Assembly (NCBI GenBank): GCA_964386435.1 | Contig: CAYLSV010000006.1 | Coordinates: forward strand, 15,932-79,931 | Reading direction: 5' to 3' | Length of the DNA stretch: 64,000 bases | Source of the DNA: CAYLSV01 sp964386435 | GTDB taxonomy: Bacteria; Planctomycetota; Phycisphaerae; Tepidisphaerales; Tepidisphaeraceae | Position numbers and translations under genes: made by a program | The notes under the pieces: model-generated | Databases searched by the model: none | Seen by the model: the letters and a program-made list of their open reading frames with translations, nothing else | Told to the model about the DNA's origin: nothing | Shown here: piece after piece, positions 53,255-62,286 of the stretch | Layout: each line of letters opens with the position of its first letter | Position numbering within the stretch: position 1 is the first letter of the stretch

Positions 53255-54232
53255 TCATGCGTGGTGGCCGCAGCTTTCGGGGAAGGCTTGGCAGGCCTCG
53301 GCGGTTACGCTCTTCAGCGCCTCCCTGATCACCGCCTCAAGTTCCTCCGGCATACGGACTCGTGGTCTCGCAGGAACGCCTTGACCTTCGACCACGCCTT
53401 CTCGATCGGGTTCAGGTCCGGGCTGTACGGCGGCAGGTATCGAACGGGCGCACCGGCGGTCTCGATCGCGTCCTCCACGCCGGCCACCTTGTGGCAGTTG
53501 AGGTTGTCCATGACCACGATGTCGCCTGGGGACAGTTCGTGACAGTGCCGGTGCCAGCGACTGGCGGGCCCACGCCACAGACAGGTCGCCGGTCATCGGC
53601 TCGTCGGCCAGCAGCGACGCCTCCTGCCCGGACCGCCGCCAGCACCGCATAACGGTCCGCCAGCGCCCCGCGGGCGTGTGGTCGACGCACCGGCTGCCGC
53701 CCTCGCTCCAGCCGTAGAGGCATGTCATGTGACACCATGTGGCACCATGTGGCACCATGTGGCACCGGGCCGCCGACTTGTTGAGCCAGACGAAGCGGTC
53801 GGCATCGACGAAGCGGCGGGCGATGGCGAACAGCTCCCGCTTGCGGGCGACGTCCGGCCTGAGCTGCTCGCGGGCGGCAAGGGCTTTTTTAAGGCGCAGG
53901 CCCATCTTCTTGAGCGTCCGGCTCGCCAGCTCGCGGGCGGTAGCCCTCGGCTTGGCATCGACAGTCGCCCGGATGGCCAAGAGATCGGCCTCGGTCAGCT
54001 TCGTGTGCCGGCCGGTGGCCCCGCCGACGCGTGGGGCGTTGATGCCGTCCGCCGCCTCGCGTCGCCAACGCCTCGCGGTGGCGGGATGCACCTCGAAAAG
54101 CTCGGCAGCCTCAGTGGGAGGCTGCCCCGTCCCATCGCCCGAACCACGCGTCGTCGCAGGTCCACGGAGCAGCTCGGCATCAGCCGAAGCATAACAGGCG
54201 AGCGACGAAAGCGCAAGCTGCTCTAGCCGCAT
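53255..54232 (-). pseudogene. Degenerate IS630-family transposase
   Basis: Minus-strand remnants of one transposase lie in different frames. An HTH start is in one frame (SVDLRRRVVRAM, near 54160) and continues in another (TEAAELFEVHPATARRWRRE ... LTEADLLAIRATVDAKPRAT). After the DDE start the frame holds to about 53545 and then shifts to [20 protein letters not shown] and [21 protein letters not shown] last shift near 53340 returns to [20 protein letters not shown]. At least three frameshifts are needed. The first catalytic site reads FVWLNKSA where WLDES is usual, and a 10-base tandem repeat is inserted next to it. Clearly inactive. Confidence 0.85.
53731..53766. repeat. 10-base tandem repeat inside IS630 remnant
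   Basis: About 3.6 units of GGCACCATGT (first unit GACACCATGT). The period is not a multiple of three, so the units read in different frames (CHMVPHGATWCHM). It interrupts the transposase just after its first catalytic residue. Confidence 0.85.
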
Positions 54233-54407
54233 CACGGCACAAGTCCAGTTGAATGTGCACCGCCTGAAGCCGTCTTCAAACCCTGATCCGGCCACCCCCC
54301 CTGCTGGCAGCCATGCCGGCCAACCGAAGTGTGTGAAGCAGCATTCAGCCACTGATCAAATCAACTTGCGCAGACCTTTGTCGCTCGTGGAGTGCATCCG
54401 CCGTACA

Positions 54408-54449
54408 AACCGCCTCCGCCTCGTAGAGGCGGGGGCGTCTTCAGCGACG
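54408..54449. repeat. Palindromic intergenic repeat, copy C
   Basis: CGCCTCCGCCTC-GTA-GAGGCGGGGGCG forms a 12-bp stem (one G-T pair) and ends in TCAGCGACG as in copies A and B. It contains the CGCCTCGTAGAGGC core of copy A. The CGTCGCTG left flank is not intact. Confidence 0.65.
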
Positions 54450-54519
54450 CACACACACGCCACGAGCGACACGACCAAGTGCAAGCTGCTCTAAGGCGGA
54501 TCGTATCTGGAGCGACCGG

Positions 54520-54554
54520 GTCGTAGCTGCGGATCCACGATCCGCAGTGGCGAC
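54520..54554. repeat. Short interrupted palindrome
   Basis: GTCG-TAG-CTGCGGAT-CCACG-ATCCGCAG-TGG-CGAC: outer 4-bp and inner 8-bp stems with symmetrical 3-base bulges and a 5-base loop. Another copy of the word GGATCCGCAG lies at about 54616. Confidence 0.5.
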
Positions 54555-54751
54555 GTGGACCCGTTTCGTGCAGTCACGACCCTGCTGGCGTCGAGAAACC
54601 CGACATTGCGGAGCAGGGATCCGCAGCGACAACCGTGCAAGCTCAAATCATGGACCGTATTGCGGATCATCCGATTGGGTTCCTACGCCTGGTGAGGGGA
54701 CGATCAAACGGCGTTTGCCTCGACACCGCCGCAGTCGGGAGCAACCAAAGA

Positions 54752-54780
54752 AGCCACCGCCGGCGGGGCCGGCGGTGGCT
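54752..54780 (-). terminator. Terminator of the PEP-CTERM gene at 54826
   Basis: AGCCACCGCCGGC (54752-54764) pairs perfectly with 54768-54780 over a 3-base loop. On the minus strand it lies 45 bases after the gene and is followed by TTCTTTGG, a short T-rich run. Likely Rho-independent. Confidence 0.7.
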
Positions 54781-54825
54781 CTGGATTGTGGATCACGGAG
54801 ATGTCCCGCCCCGCGGTGCTCGGGG

Positions 54826-55374
54826 TTAGGCCGAGCGGCGACGGATGAGGCCCAGCCCGGCGGCGGCGACAAGGCCAAGGCTGGCGGGCTCGGGGACGAG
54901 CGTCACCGGCAGGCCGGTCAAGGTCACATTGTCTGCCGTATTAGCAGTGAACTCGAACTCGACAGCCAGGTCGTCGTTGTCAAGCAGCCCGTTGCTGTTC
55001 GAGTCCGGGATCGCGGACACATCAACCAACGACGGGAACAGAAAGTCGCCATCGGGAGGCGACGCCGGCACGCCGAGGTTGGCGAGTGCGATGCGGAACT
55101 CGTTCTGACCATCGACATCGGCGGGACCGAAGATCGACAAGAAACCGCCCTCACTGAAGTCGATCTGACCCAAACGAGGGGGGCCACCAAGAACAGGCAA
55201 GTTGTCCGGCAGCAGCACGCCGCTGGTGCTGATGATGTCCATAGCCGAGAACGGCTCGGTGTTGAACAGCGTGACGTCGCCGTTCTCCGGGTTGATCTCC
55301 AAGCTGAACTGGGCCGAGGCGATGGCGGGGACTGTGGCGGCGGCGAGAGCCGCGGCGATGAGGGTTTTCTTCAT
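54826..55374 (-). CDS. Small PEP-CTERM secreted protein
   Basis: Predicted 182-residue protein. Signal peptide MKKTLIAAALAAATVPAIASA; a single beta-rich domain of about 130 residues (FSLEINPENGDVTLFNTEPF, FLSIFGPADVDGQNEFRIAL); C-terminus LVPEPASLGLVAAAGLGLIRRR, a clear PEP-CTERM signal. GGAGAAA precedes the ATG at 55374. The segment IPDSNSNGLLDNDDLAVEF also resembles a calcium loop. Function unknown. Confidence 0.85.
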   Translation of the reverse strand: MKKTLIAAALAAATVPAIASAQFSLEINPENGDVTLFNTEPFSAMDIISTSGVLLPDNLPVLGGPPRLGQIDFSEGGFLSIFGPADVDGQNEFRIALANLGVPASPPDGDFLFPSLVDVSAIPDSNSNGLLDNDDLAVEFEFTANTADNVTLTGLPVTLVPEPASLGLVAAAGLGLIRRRSA

Positions 55375-55492
55375 GACAATTTCTCCGAGTGGATCCGAGG
55401 GGGTGCGGGTTTCTGCGCGGTTGCCCCGGAGGGCGGCCGCACGGTAGACAAAATACACGAGGTGGACGCGGTTGGTAAAGACAAAATTCGAT

Positions 55493-58400
55493 TTATTTCC
55501 GGCGGCGGCGGCTCAGGAGGCCGGCGGCGAGGCCGAGGGTGGCCAGGGCGGCGGAGGGCTCGGGGACGGCGGTGAGGCTCGGGCTGTAGAACTGGCCGTC
55601 GCCGCCCAGGAGCAGCACGGACAGGTCGATGTCGGTCCCGCCGCCCCACAGGTTGCCCAGGCTCAGGACGCCGTCGACGGCGATGCCGCCGCCGAGGTTG
55701 CCCGCGGCGGTGAGGTCGTCGCGCTGGAGCAGCACGTCGAGGCCGCTGGCGAGGATCTCGGCGTTCTCGTCGATCAGGCCGGCGGCGCTCTCGAGCTCGA
55801 ACCCGGCGAGTTCGCCCTCACCCTCGAGCCAGATTTCGCCGGTGCCGGTATTCACGAAGGCCTGCAAATCGGCGCCTTCGCCGAAGATCGGGGCCATCTC
55901 AGGGCCGCCAACGCTGTCGCCGAAGTTGGCCCGCAGAATGCCGAAATCGGCGAGGGAGACGGCGCCGTCAAAGTCGAAGTCGCCGTCGCGGTAGTTGCTG
56001 GCCGGGTCGCCGAAGCCGGCCCGCAGGTTGCCGAAGTCGCCCAGGTTGACGGTGCCGTCGAAGTTGGCGTCGGCCTCGACGAACATGTCGTTGGCGGCCA
56101 AGCCCTTGATGATCCGCTCGACATCGCTCTGATCGCTGCCCGAGGGGCTAACGAAGGTGATTGCGCCGTCGTCGGTCATCTCGGCGGCCACCAGGTCGGT
56201 GCTGGTCGAGAGAACGTCGTCGATGTTGCGGTAGTCGAGACCGGCGGCGTCGTTGACGAGACGGGCGTCGGCGAGGTCGCCGAGGTCGTCGTGGTTAACA
56301 TCGAAGGGGTCGAACTTCAGGCCGGCGTCGCCGCCGATGGCGTCGATGCGGGCGTTGAAGCGGCTGATGGCCTCGTTCTTCTTGAGCTGGCCGTTGATGA
56401 CGCCCAGCGTGCGGCGGTCGGCAGCGCTGGCGTAGGTCTCGCTGCCGTCGGCGCTCTGGGTCGTGTCGACGCTGGCACCATATAAGAAGTAGCGGACGTC
56501 CTCGCGGCTGACGGGCGTGACGCTGTCGGCGGCGCTGCCGTCGGCACCCAGCGCGGGGGCGAAAGCGGGGTTGACGCTGCCGTCGGGCAGGAACTTGGGC
56601 TGAACGTTGCCGGCCGCGTCACGGACCTGGACGTTGAAGTCGCCGTTGAGATCGGTCAGCGGCACGAGCGCCAGCTTGCCGGCGGAGTCGAGGGCGGAGA
56701 TGTCGAGCGTGCCGCGGTCGGTTTGGCCGCTGTTGTCGACAACGGTGGTGCCGGCACCGATGTCATCGCCGGCGGCGAGGCGGTCGGCGAGGAACTGGTC
56801 GGGATTGGCCAGGGCGTCGGCCCAGCTCTCGGTGTCGGACAGGCCACGCACGCCGTCGTTGTTGAGGTCGCCGGCGAGGAAGGTGCGGTTGGTAAAGCCG
56901 ATCTCCACAGTGCCCTCGGGGCTGCGGGTGGCCGAGTTGTTGGCCACGTCGAAGCCGCGGTAGCGCTGGGCGGAGACATTGCCGTTGTGGGTGGCGGCGT
57001 CCTGCCAGTTGAGCACCTGCGAGAGTGTGCCGTTGGGGTTAGAGATTTCCTGAGCGAACGTCTGCTGGGCGGCGGCGTCGCGGACGCGGAACTCCTGCGG
57101 GGCCCCGTCAAACTCTTTCTCCACGCCCATGAGCTGGGTTGGGATAAAGCCCTGCTGGATGAGGGCGGCGACCGGGGTGGCCGGGTCGAGGTTGCCGTCG
57201 TTGTCGACGTCGTTGAACTGCGGGTCGGAGATCGACTGGGTGATGTTCGTCAGGAACTTGCGGGCAACGCCGGGGCCGGTCTCCGCTCCGTTGGTGGCGT
57301 CGGCGATGTCGTCGATGTCGCCCTGGATCGAGCCGTCGGTCAGGGCGTTGCCGTTGGCGTCGACGGGGACGACCGTGACGGCCTGGGCGGCGCTCCAGAG
57401 TTGGTACTGCCCCTCGGTCACGGCCAGGGCGGTCGGCTGGACAGCCCCGGCGTCGAACTCGCCACTGGCGGCGGCGTTCTCGTCGAAGTCGATGGCGAGC
57501 ACGCGGAGCGGGTCACCAGTGTTGCTCTGGCGGCCGCGGCTGCCGACATCGCCGACGCTCAGGATGCCCAAGCCCATGCGGTTGCCCAGGACGGTCGGGC
57601 GCAGGGCACCCGAGCCGGACCGCTTGTCGGCGAAGGTGGCGATGGCGCTGGGGCGGTGCTCGTTGGGGTTCTCACCCGACTCGCCGGTGACGAGGTCGGT
57701 GCCGGGCCGCATCTCTTGGCCGGCGGTGACGGTGGTGGTGTCGCCGTCGCGGTCGCTGAGGTTGAACGGGCCGGCGCCGAGGGTGACGCGGTCGCGTTCG
57801 CCGGCGGCCCAGGTCGGGTCGACGTTGACGTTGTTGCCGCCTTGGTTGCGGGTGCCGCTGCCGATGTCGCGGGTGGTGTAGTTGAAGTTCGCCCCGTTGG
57901 CCAGGCGGCCTCGGAGGTTGAGGAACTTGGCGTCGGCCTCATCGAGCTCGCCCAGGCCGGTGCCGGGGTTGGCGCTGATGGTGAAGGGCACGACGGCCAG
58001 CGACTCGTTCCGAACGCGGTTGGCCAGCGTGTCGAGGCCGGCGTCATAGGCGTCGCCGGCTTGGTCGAGGGCGTCGGCACGGGCCAGGGCCTGGAAGTTG
58101 ACCTCGGGGTTGGCGTGGCCGATGAAGCCGCGGTTGGTGGACGACTCGGCCAAGCCGTAGCCGGCGGTGAGCGGGGTGCTGTTGAAGGCCGCGGGTGCGC
58201 CGCTGAGGCCGAACGCCTGGTTCGCGCCGACGTCGCTGTAGCTGATAACCGGGGCGGGCTTGGCGTCGAGGAAGCCGCCGTAGCGGGTGCTGAGCGTGGC
58301 GACGCTGTTGGCCTCCTGGCCCATGATGAAGTACGGGTTGCTGCCGGTGATGGCGACGTTGTTGGCGGTGGGCTGCAGGCCTTGGGCGCGGACGAGGTCG

Positions 58401-58783
58401 TTGATGCCGTTGATGCTGCCCGTCTCGTGGTAGCCGTAGACGATGCGGTCGTCGTTGTTTTCCGGCTCAAGGATGGAAACCGGGGCGTTGCGGATCTGCT
58501 GGCCGAACGCCTGGCTCTGACCGATGCCGGGGCGGGTGTAAAGGGTGTTGCCGATGCGGAGCTCGTTGAGGCCCAGCGTGTAGGTGCCGCGGTTGCCGTC
58601 GGCGCTGGTGAAGGCTTTGAGGGCCGTGGCACCGGTGGTGGGCACGAGGTACTCGCGGCCGGCACCGCCGGTGGTGCCGGGGACGTCGGTGTCGGCGGCG
58701 AAGGTGGAGGCCGTCGGGAGCGCGACGGCGGAGACGGCCGCGACGAGGGCGGCACGGGCGATGAGCGGGCGGTGGGTTCGCAT
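55493..58783 (-). CDS. Large secreted protein, PstS-like binding region plus dockerin-like repeats and PEP-CTERM
   Basis: Predicted 1096-residue protein. Signal peptide MRTHRPLIARAALVAAVSAV. The first 400 residues have the order of type II periplasmic (phosphate-type) binding proteins: YGYHETGSINGINDL, PAPVISYSDVGANQAFG, AVVPFTISANPGTG and TTRDIGSGTRNQGG, similar to PstS blocks, but similarity is weak. Residues about 930-990 have a dockerin-like pair (NLGDFGNLRAGFG, SLADFGILRANFG). The end, VPEPSAALATLGLAAGLLSR followed by RRRK, is a PEP-CTERM signal. It may capture a ligand at the surface. GAGGAAT precedes the ATG. It is the next minus-strand gene after the pseudopilin at 58892. Confidence 0.7.
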   Translation of the reverse strand: MRTHRPLIARAALVAAVSAVALPTASTFAADTDVPGTTGGAGREYLVPTTGATALKAFTSADGNRGTYTLGLNELRIGNTLYTRPGIGQSQAFGQQIRNAPVSILEPENNDDRIVYGYHETGSINGINDLVRAQGLQPTANNVAITGSNPYFIMGQEANSVATLSTRYGGFLDAKPAPVISYSDVGANQAFGLSGAPAAFNSTPLTAGYGLAESSTNRGFIGHANPEVNFQALARADALDQAGDAYDAGLDTLANRVRNESLAVVPFTISANPGTGLGELDEADAKFLNLRGRLANGANFNYTTRDIGSGTRNQGGNNVNVDPTWAAGERDRVTLGAGPFNLSDRDGDTTTVTAGQEMRPGTDLVTGESGENPNEHRPSAIATFADKRSGSGALRPTVLGNRMGLGILSVGDVGSRGRQSNTGDPLRVLAIDFDENAAASGEFDAGAVQPTALAVTEGQYQLWSAAQAVTVVPVDANGNALTDGSIQGDIDDIADATNGAETGPGVARKFLTNITQSISDPQFNDVDNDGNLDPATPVAALIQQGFIPTQLMGVEKEFDGAPQEFRVRDAAAQQTFAQEISNPNGTLSQVLNWQDAATHNGNVSAQRYRGFDVANNSATRSPEGTVEIGFTNRTFLAGDLNNDGVRGLSDTESWADALANPDQFLADRLAAGDDIGAGTTVVDNSGQTDRGTLDISALDSAGKLALVPLTDLNGDFNVQVRDAAGNVQPKFLPDGSVNPAFAPALGADGSAADSVTPVSREDVRYFLYGASVDTTQSADGSETYASAADRRTLGVINGQLKKNEAISRFNARIDAIGGDAGLKFDPFDVNHDDLGDLADARLVNDAAGLDYRNIDDVLSTSTDLVAAEMTDDGAITFVSPSGSDQSDVERIIKGLAANDMFVEADANFDGTVNLGDFGNLRAGFGDPASNYRDGDFDFDGAVSLADFGILRANFGDSVGGPEMAPIFGEGADLQAFVNTGTGEIWLEGEGELAGFELESAAGLIDENAEILASGLDVLLQRDDLTAAGNLGGGIAVDGVLSLGNLWGGGTDIDLSVLLLGGDGQFYSPSLTAVPEPSAALATLGLAAGLLSRRRRK

Positions 58784-58854
58784 GATTCTCGGATTCCTCG
58801 GGGGGTGGTGTGACTGCACCGGTGGCCGGCAACGGATTTCGGCCACCCAAAGCA

Positions 58855-58878
58855 CGCCGCCGCGGTCAGGCGGCGGCG
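58855..58878 (-). terminator. Hairpin after the pseudopilin gene
   Basis: CGCCGCCGC (58855-58863) pairs with GCGGCGGCG (58870-58878), loop 6. On the minus strand it starts 13 bases after the pseudopilin stop and is followed by CTTTGGG. Possible terminator between it and the PEP-CTERM gene. Confidence 0.45.
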
Positions 58879-58891
58879 GGCGGGGTCGGGA

Positions 58892-59947
58892 TTAGTCGGC
58901 GTCGCTGGCGAAGATGACCTTGGCGTTGGGCGAGAGGCTCTTGATGCTGCGGCCGGACCACTCGAAATCGCCGGGGCCTTCGCCCAGGGTCTCCTCCATC
59001 CGCTTGGTCTCGGCGTGGCCGTCGACGTAGAGGAAGTTGGTTTGCTCCTCGTCGCGGTGGTTGCGGCCGATCCAGTAGGTGCGGTTAGGCACGGTCAGGC
59101 CCGGCTCGTAGGCCCAACCGACGGGCTTGGCGTTCTGCTCCTCCAACGCGGCGAAGGCGGTGTTAACGCCCTGCTGGTAGAGGTCGTTGGAGTCGCCGGC
59201 ACCGAAGGCGGTGAAGGCGTGGACCGGGCGGTGGCTCTTGACGACCGTTGATTCCCCGCCGCCGGCCCCGCCGGTGAAGTCGGAGATGACCCGCCAATCC
59301 TCGGTGAACTCCGTGGCCAGCACGGTGCCGCTGGAGTTCTGGATCTGCCCGGCCTTGACGTATTGGGCCTGGTACTGGTTGGGGTTGGTCGGGCCGCGGG
59401 TGACGCCGAGGAACTTGTTCCGCGGCATGATGGCCTCGTTGACCGTGTAGGCGATCCGCGGGGCCTGGTCGTCGACGACGCCGGAGGTCTGCACGGTTTG
59501 GCCGTCGATGCGGTCCTCGGGGGCCGGGTTGGTCGCCGGCAGGCCGCCGTCGTAGCTGCTCAGCGACGGGCAGGTGAAGGCGTCGGCGCTGACGGTGTCC
59601 ACGGCCTGGCGGGTGTTGTCGCCGGCCTGGAAGCTCTCGCCGTAGATGTAGAACGACCAGTGCCGGTAACCGGCGGCGTCGCTGGCGTTGGTGCCGCGGA
59701 TCATGGTCGCCCCCGGCTCGGGCCGGTAGGTGTAAGCCAGCGGGTAGCCGTCCTGGTTCTCGGCGAGGTAGATGGCAAAACCCTGGCCGAGGCTGCGCAT
59801 GTTGCTGGCACACTGCACGGCCTTGGCCGAGTCGCGGGCGGCGTTGAGGGCCGGCAGCAGAATCGAGATCAGCAGCGCGATGATGCCGATGACAACAAGG
59901 AGTTCGACGAGGGTGAAGCCGTGGCGGCGGTGAGAACGCGGGGGCAT
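58892..59947 (-). CDS. Type II secretion/pilin-like protein (pseudopilin, H-X9-DG type)
   Basis: Predicted 351-residue protein. N-terminal [20 protein letters not shown], followed by LLPAL, is a type IV pilin-like signal cut after the Gly, with Glu+5. [20 protein letters not shown] follows. The C-terminus [13 protein letters not shown] is the H-x9-DG-like end of planctomycete pseudopilins. These proteins occur in large numbers in planctomycetes as single genes; partners are not known. GGAG lies 10 bases before the ATG. Confidence 0.88.
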   Translation of the reverse strand: MPPRSHRRHGFTLVELLVVIGIIALLISILLPALNAARDSAKAVQCASNMRSLGQGFAIYLAENQDGYPLAYTYRPEPGATMIRGTNASDAAGYRHWSFYIYGESFQAGDNTRQAVDTVSADAFTCPSLSSYDGGLPATNPAPEDRIDGQTVQTSGVVDDQAPRIAYTVNEAIMPRNKFLGVTRGPTNPNQYQAQYVKAGQIQNSSGTVLATEFTEDWRVISDFTGGAGGGESTVVKSHRPVHAFTAFGAGDSNDLYQQGVNTAFAALEEQNAKPVGWAYEPGLTVPNRTYWIGRNHRDEEQTNFLYVDGHAETKRMEETLGEGPGDFEWSGRSIKSLSPNAKVIFASDAD

Positions 59948-60108
59948 GGGCGGGTGTCTCCGGCGGTTAAGTTGGCAGGTTGCGGTGACCGCGGCGAAGG
60001 GCCGTCGGCCGACGCGAGGGTTTTAGATTCGGCGTGAGGTCGCCGCATGTGGGTTTCGTCAGGACTTCCAGTGTTTTCCGCAAAGACGACCGGAATTAAC
60101 ATGATCCG

Positions 60109-61059
60109 ATGACGGCCCTGACGCCGGCTGAACCGGGCGCTCACGAACGGGCAGCTCCTCAAGCTTCCCGGCGGCCGGATCGCGCGGTGCTACCGTCGCC
60201 CGTGACCACGCGGCGACCGGCCCCGGCGAAGCTCAACCTCGATCTGCGGGTCGGGCCGGCGCGGGCGGACGGGTTTCACCCGGTGTGCTCGTGGATGACC
60301 ACGATCGGCCTGTTCGACACGGTGAGCCTCCGCCGTGACTCCGAGCGGCGGCCGACGGCCGTGGAATTCGCTTGCGACGCCCCCGGCGTGCCGAGCGATG
60401 AATCAAATCTGTGCGTGAAGGCGGCCCACGCCTTCGCGGCGATGCGCGGGCCGATCGGCCGGATCGGGCTGACGCTCGAGAAGCGCATCCCCCACGGCGG
60501 CGGCCTGGGTGGCGGCAGCAGCGACGCGGCGGCCGTGCTGCAACTCCTCGCCGACGGCGACGAACATGGCCTCCACGAGATCGCGGTCACGCTCGGCAGC
60601 GACGTGCCGTTTTTCCTCGGCGACGGCAGTGCGCGGGCGACCGGCCGGGGCGAGGTGGAGATCGCCCTGCCCCGCCCCCGGCCGAGCCACGCGATCCTGA
60701 TTTTGCCCGGCGAGCCGCTGGGCACGGCCGAGGTGTACCGCGCCTTCGACGCCCTGCCGCCGCGACCATTAAATATGGTCGACTACATCGATTGGACCGA
60801 CCTCCCCGCCGCCGAGTTGCTGCTTCGTTTGGCGAACGATCTCGAGCCCGCCGCCTTCGCCCGCCGCCCCGCCCTCGGCCGGTTGCGGGCCGAGGCCGAA
60901 CGCTTCGCCAATCGTCCGGTCCGCCTGACCGGCAGCGGCTCGACGCTCTTCACCCTCGCCAACGACCCCGATGACGTCAAGACGGTCGTTGATGTCCTGT
61001 CGCCGCTAGAAGCGGACGTGCTTGCCGTTGAACTGTGCCCCCGTCCCGCATCCGGGTGA
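60109..61059 (+). CDS. ispE: 4-diphosphocytidyl-2-C-methyl-D-erythritol kinase
   Basis: Predicted 316-residue GHMP kinase. PAPAKLNLDLRVGPARADGF is the substrate-site block, IPHGGGLGGGSSDAAAVLQL the GHMP phosphate-binding loop, and VRLTGSGSTLFTLAND the third motif. It phosphorylates CDP-methylerythritol in the MEP isoprenoid pathway. The first 35 residues (MTALTPAEPGAHERAAPQAS) are an extension before the usual start. TAACAT ends 6 bases before ATG 60109, supporting that start and a leaderless mRNA. Confidence 0.92.
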   Translation: MTALTPAEPGAHERAAPQASRRPDRAVLPSPVTTRRPAPAKLNLDLRVGPARADGFHPVCSWMTTIGLFDTVSLRRDSERRPTAVEFACDAPGVPSDESNLCVKAAHAFAAMRGPIGRIGLTLEKRIPHGGGLGGGSSDAAAVLQLLADGDEHGLHEIAVTLGSDVPFFLGDGSARATGRGEVEIALPRPRPSHAILILPGEPLGTAEVYRAFDALPPRPLNMVDYIDWTDLPAAELLLRLANDLEPAAFARRPALGRLRAEAERFANRPVRLTGSGSTLFTLANDPDDVKTVVDVLSPLEADVLAVELCPRPASG

Positions 61060-61128
61060 TCATTGCGTGCCCCACCCGGCTTCTCGCCAGTGTGTTGAAC
61101 GGTTTCGGTTGTGCGGTACATTGCGGCC

Positions 61129-62241
61129 ATGCTCCGACTGATGTTGTTTGGCCTGATCGCCCTCTGCCCGCTCGCTGCCGTGGCGGAGGTTCGGTTGTTG
61201 ACCGATGCCGAGCGCGAGCTAGGGGAGGCGTGGGTCGAGGCCGTCTTGTCGAACGATCCTGACCGGGTCGCGACCATCCTCGATCTGGACGCGCTGCGCG
61301 AGCATGTCACGCAAGGGTTGAATCTGCCGAAGGAGGCGCAGGTGGGCCTCAGGTTTGGCATGCGCGGCTTGGTCAACCGGATGCTCCAGAACGTTCACGA
61401 GCAACAGGTGCCGGTTACATATGATCTGTTGGATCACACGCCCGGACCGGGCATCGAAGGCGATCTGCTGGCACGGGTCACACTCGGCGGCGGCATCAAC
61501 TACGTCGGACTGGTCATCTCCGACGACGGTCGGCGGATCATTGACTTGTACCAACAAATTAGTGGCGAAATGCTCAGCGAGACGCTACGCCGCAACATGG
61601 TGGCCATGGCGCTGGCGGATGAGCAGGGGCAGCCAATGCCCGTGATTGATGTCACCACTGACATTCACAACGCCTACGTCGCCGGCGACTTCGCACGAGT
61701 CCGTCAACTTTACGAGGCCTTCGACGGCGAACACTGGCCGGGCGGCCACACCAGCTACATCAACACGTTCCTGTTCGAGGCACGGCAAACCGGCATCTAC
61801 GGCGACGAGTTCCACCGCGCACTTGATCTGTCCAAGCAGCACCTCGGTCCCCTTGTGGCGGCGTCGGCCGGTTACGAGGCGGCCATGGTGCGGGGCGATG
61901 TCGAGGCGGCGCTGGCGTTTGTCGACATCACGGACGCCGCGGCGGGCGGTGATCCGCTGCTCGACGTGCTGCGGGCCGCCGCGCACGTGGTGAACAAGGA
62001 TTCGGCCGCCGCGCAGGAGGCGATCGCGCGGGCGATCGAGGCCGAGCCCGACCACCCGATGCCGTGGGAAACCGCCATCGACGTCGGCCTGCTCGCGGAG
62101 GACCACGACCTGACGCTGCGGGCTCTCACCGAACTGCGGGACGTGTTCGGCTGGACGTTTATCGATTTGGCTGCCGCCGAAGGGTTTGGGGCGTTCGTCG
62201 GGACGCCGCAGCACGAGCAATGGGTTGCCAGCGGCGGGTAA
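61129..62241 (+). CDS. Secreted helical-repeat protein, tandem paralogue 1
   Basis: Predicted 370-residue protein with signal peptide MLRLMLFGLIALCPLAAVAE. The N-terminal 130 residues resemble a small alpha/beta lid domain (LGEAWVEAVLSNDPDRVATI ... VTYDLLDHTPGPGIEGDLLA); the rest is helical and TPR-like (AAASAGYEAAMVRGD, AAAQEAIARAIEAEPDHPMP). No named family recognised. It shares about a third of residues with the next gene. TTGAAC and TACATT (spacer 16) sit directly before the ATG with 6 bases between, a clear leaderless promoter. Confidence 0.7.
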   Translation: MLRLMLFGLIALCPLAAVAEVRLLTDAERELGEAWVEAVLSNDPDRVATILDLDALREHVTQGLNLPKEAQVGLRFGMRGLVNRMLQNVHEQQVPVTYDLLDHTPGPGIEGDLLARVTLGGGINYVGLVISDDGRRIIDLYQQISGEMLSETLRRNMVAMALADEQGQPMPVIDVTTDIHNAYVAGDFARVRQLYEAFDGEHWPGGHTSYINTFLFEARQTGIYGDEFHRALDLSKQHLGPLVAASAGYEAAMVRGDVEAALAFVDITDAAAGGDPLLDVLRAAAHVVNKDSAAAQEAIARAIEAEPDHPMPWETAIDVGLLAEDHDLTLRALTELRDVFGWTFIDLAAAEGFGAFVGTPQHEQWVASGG

Positions 62242-62286
62242 ACAAGTCGTTTGCCGACCACGGGGCCGGTCGGGTAGGTTGGTGGC

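Larger units (their letters stand above)
54233..54825. other. Non-coding stretch with repeats and decayed sequence
   Basis: No credible gene. It holds palindrome copy C (54408-54449), a second hairpin (54520-54554) and a terminator (54752-54780). The word GCAAGCTGCTCTA occurs here near 54481 and again inside the IS630 start region near 54215, with similar bases before it (GAGCGAC), suggesting a small duplication linked to past insertion. Confidence 0.5.

Noticed and set aside
53255..54352. 365-codon frame read as an intact transposase
   Set aside because: The frame passes through out-of-frame parts ([15 protein letters not shown]) while the DDE blocks lie in another frame, so it is a shifted remnant rather than a whole gene.
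56723..58813. 696-codon plus-strand frame opposite the PstS-like gene
   Set aside because: It is Gly/Ala/Val-rich text without motifs; the minus strand has a signal peptide, dockerin-like repeats and PEP-CTERM.
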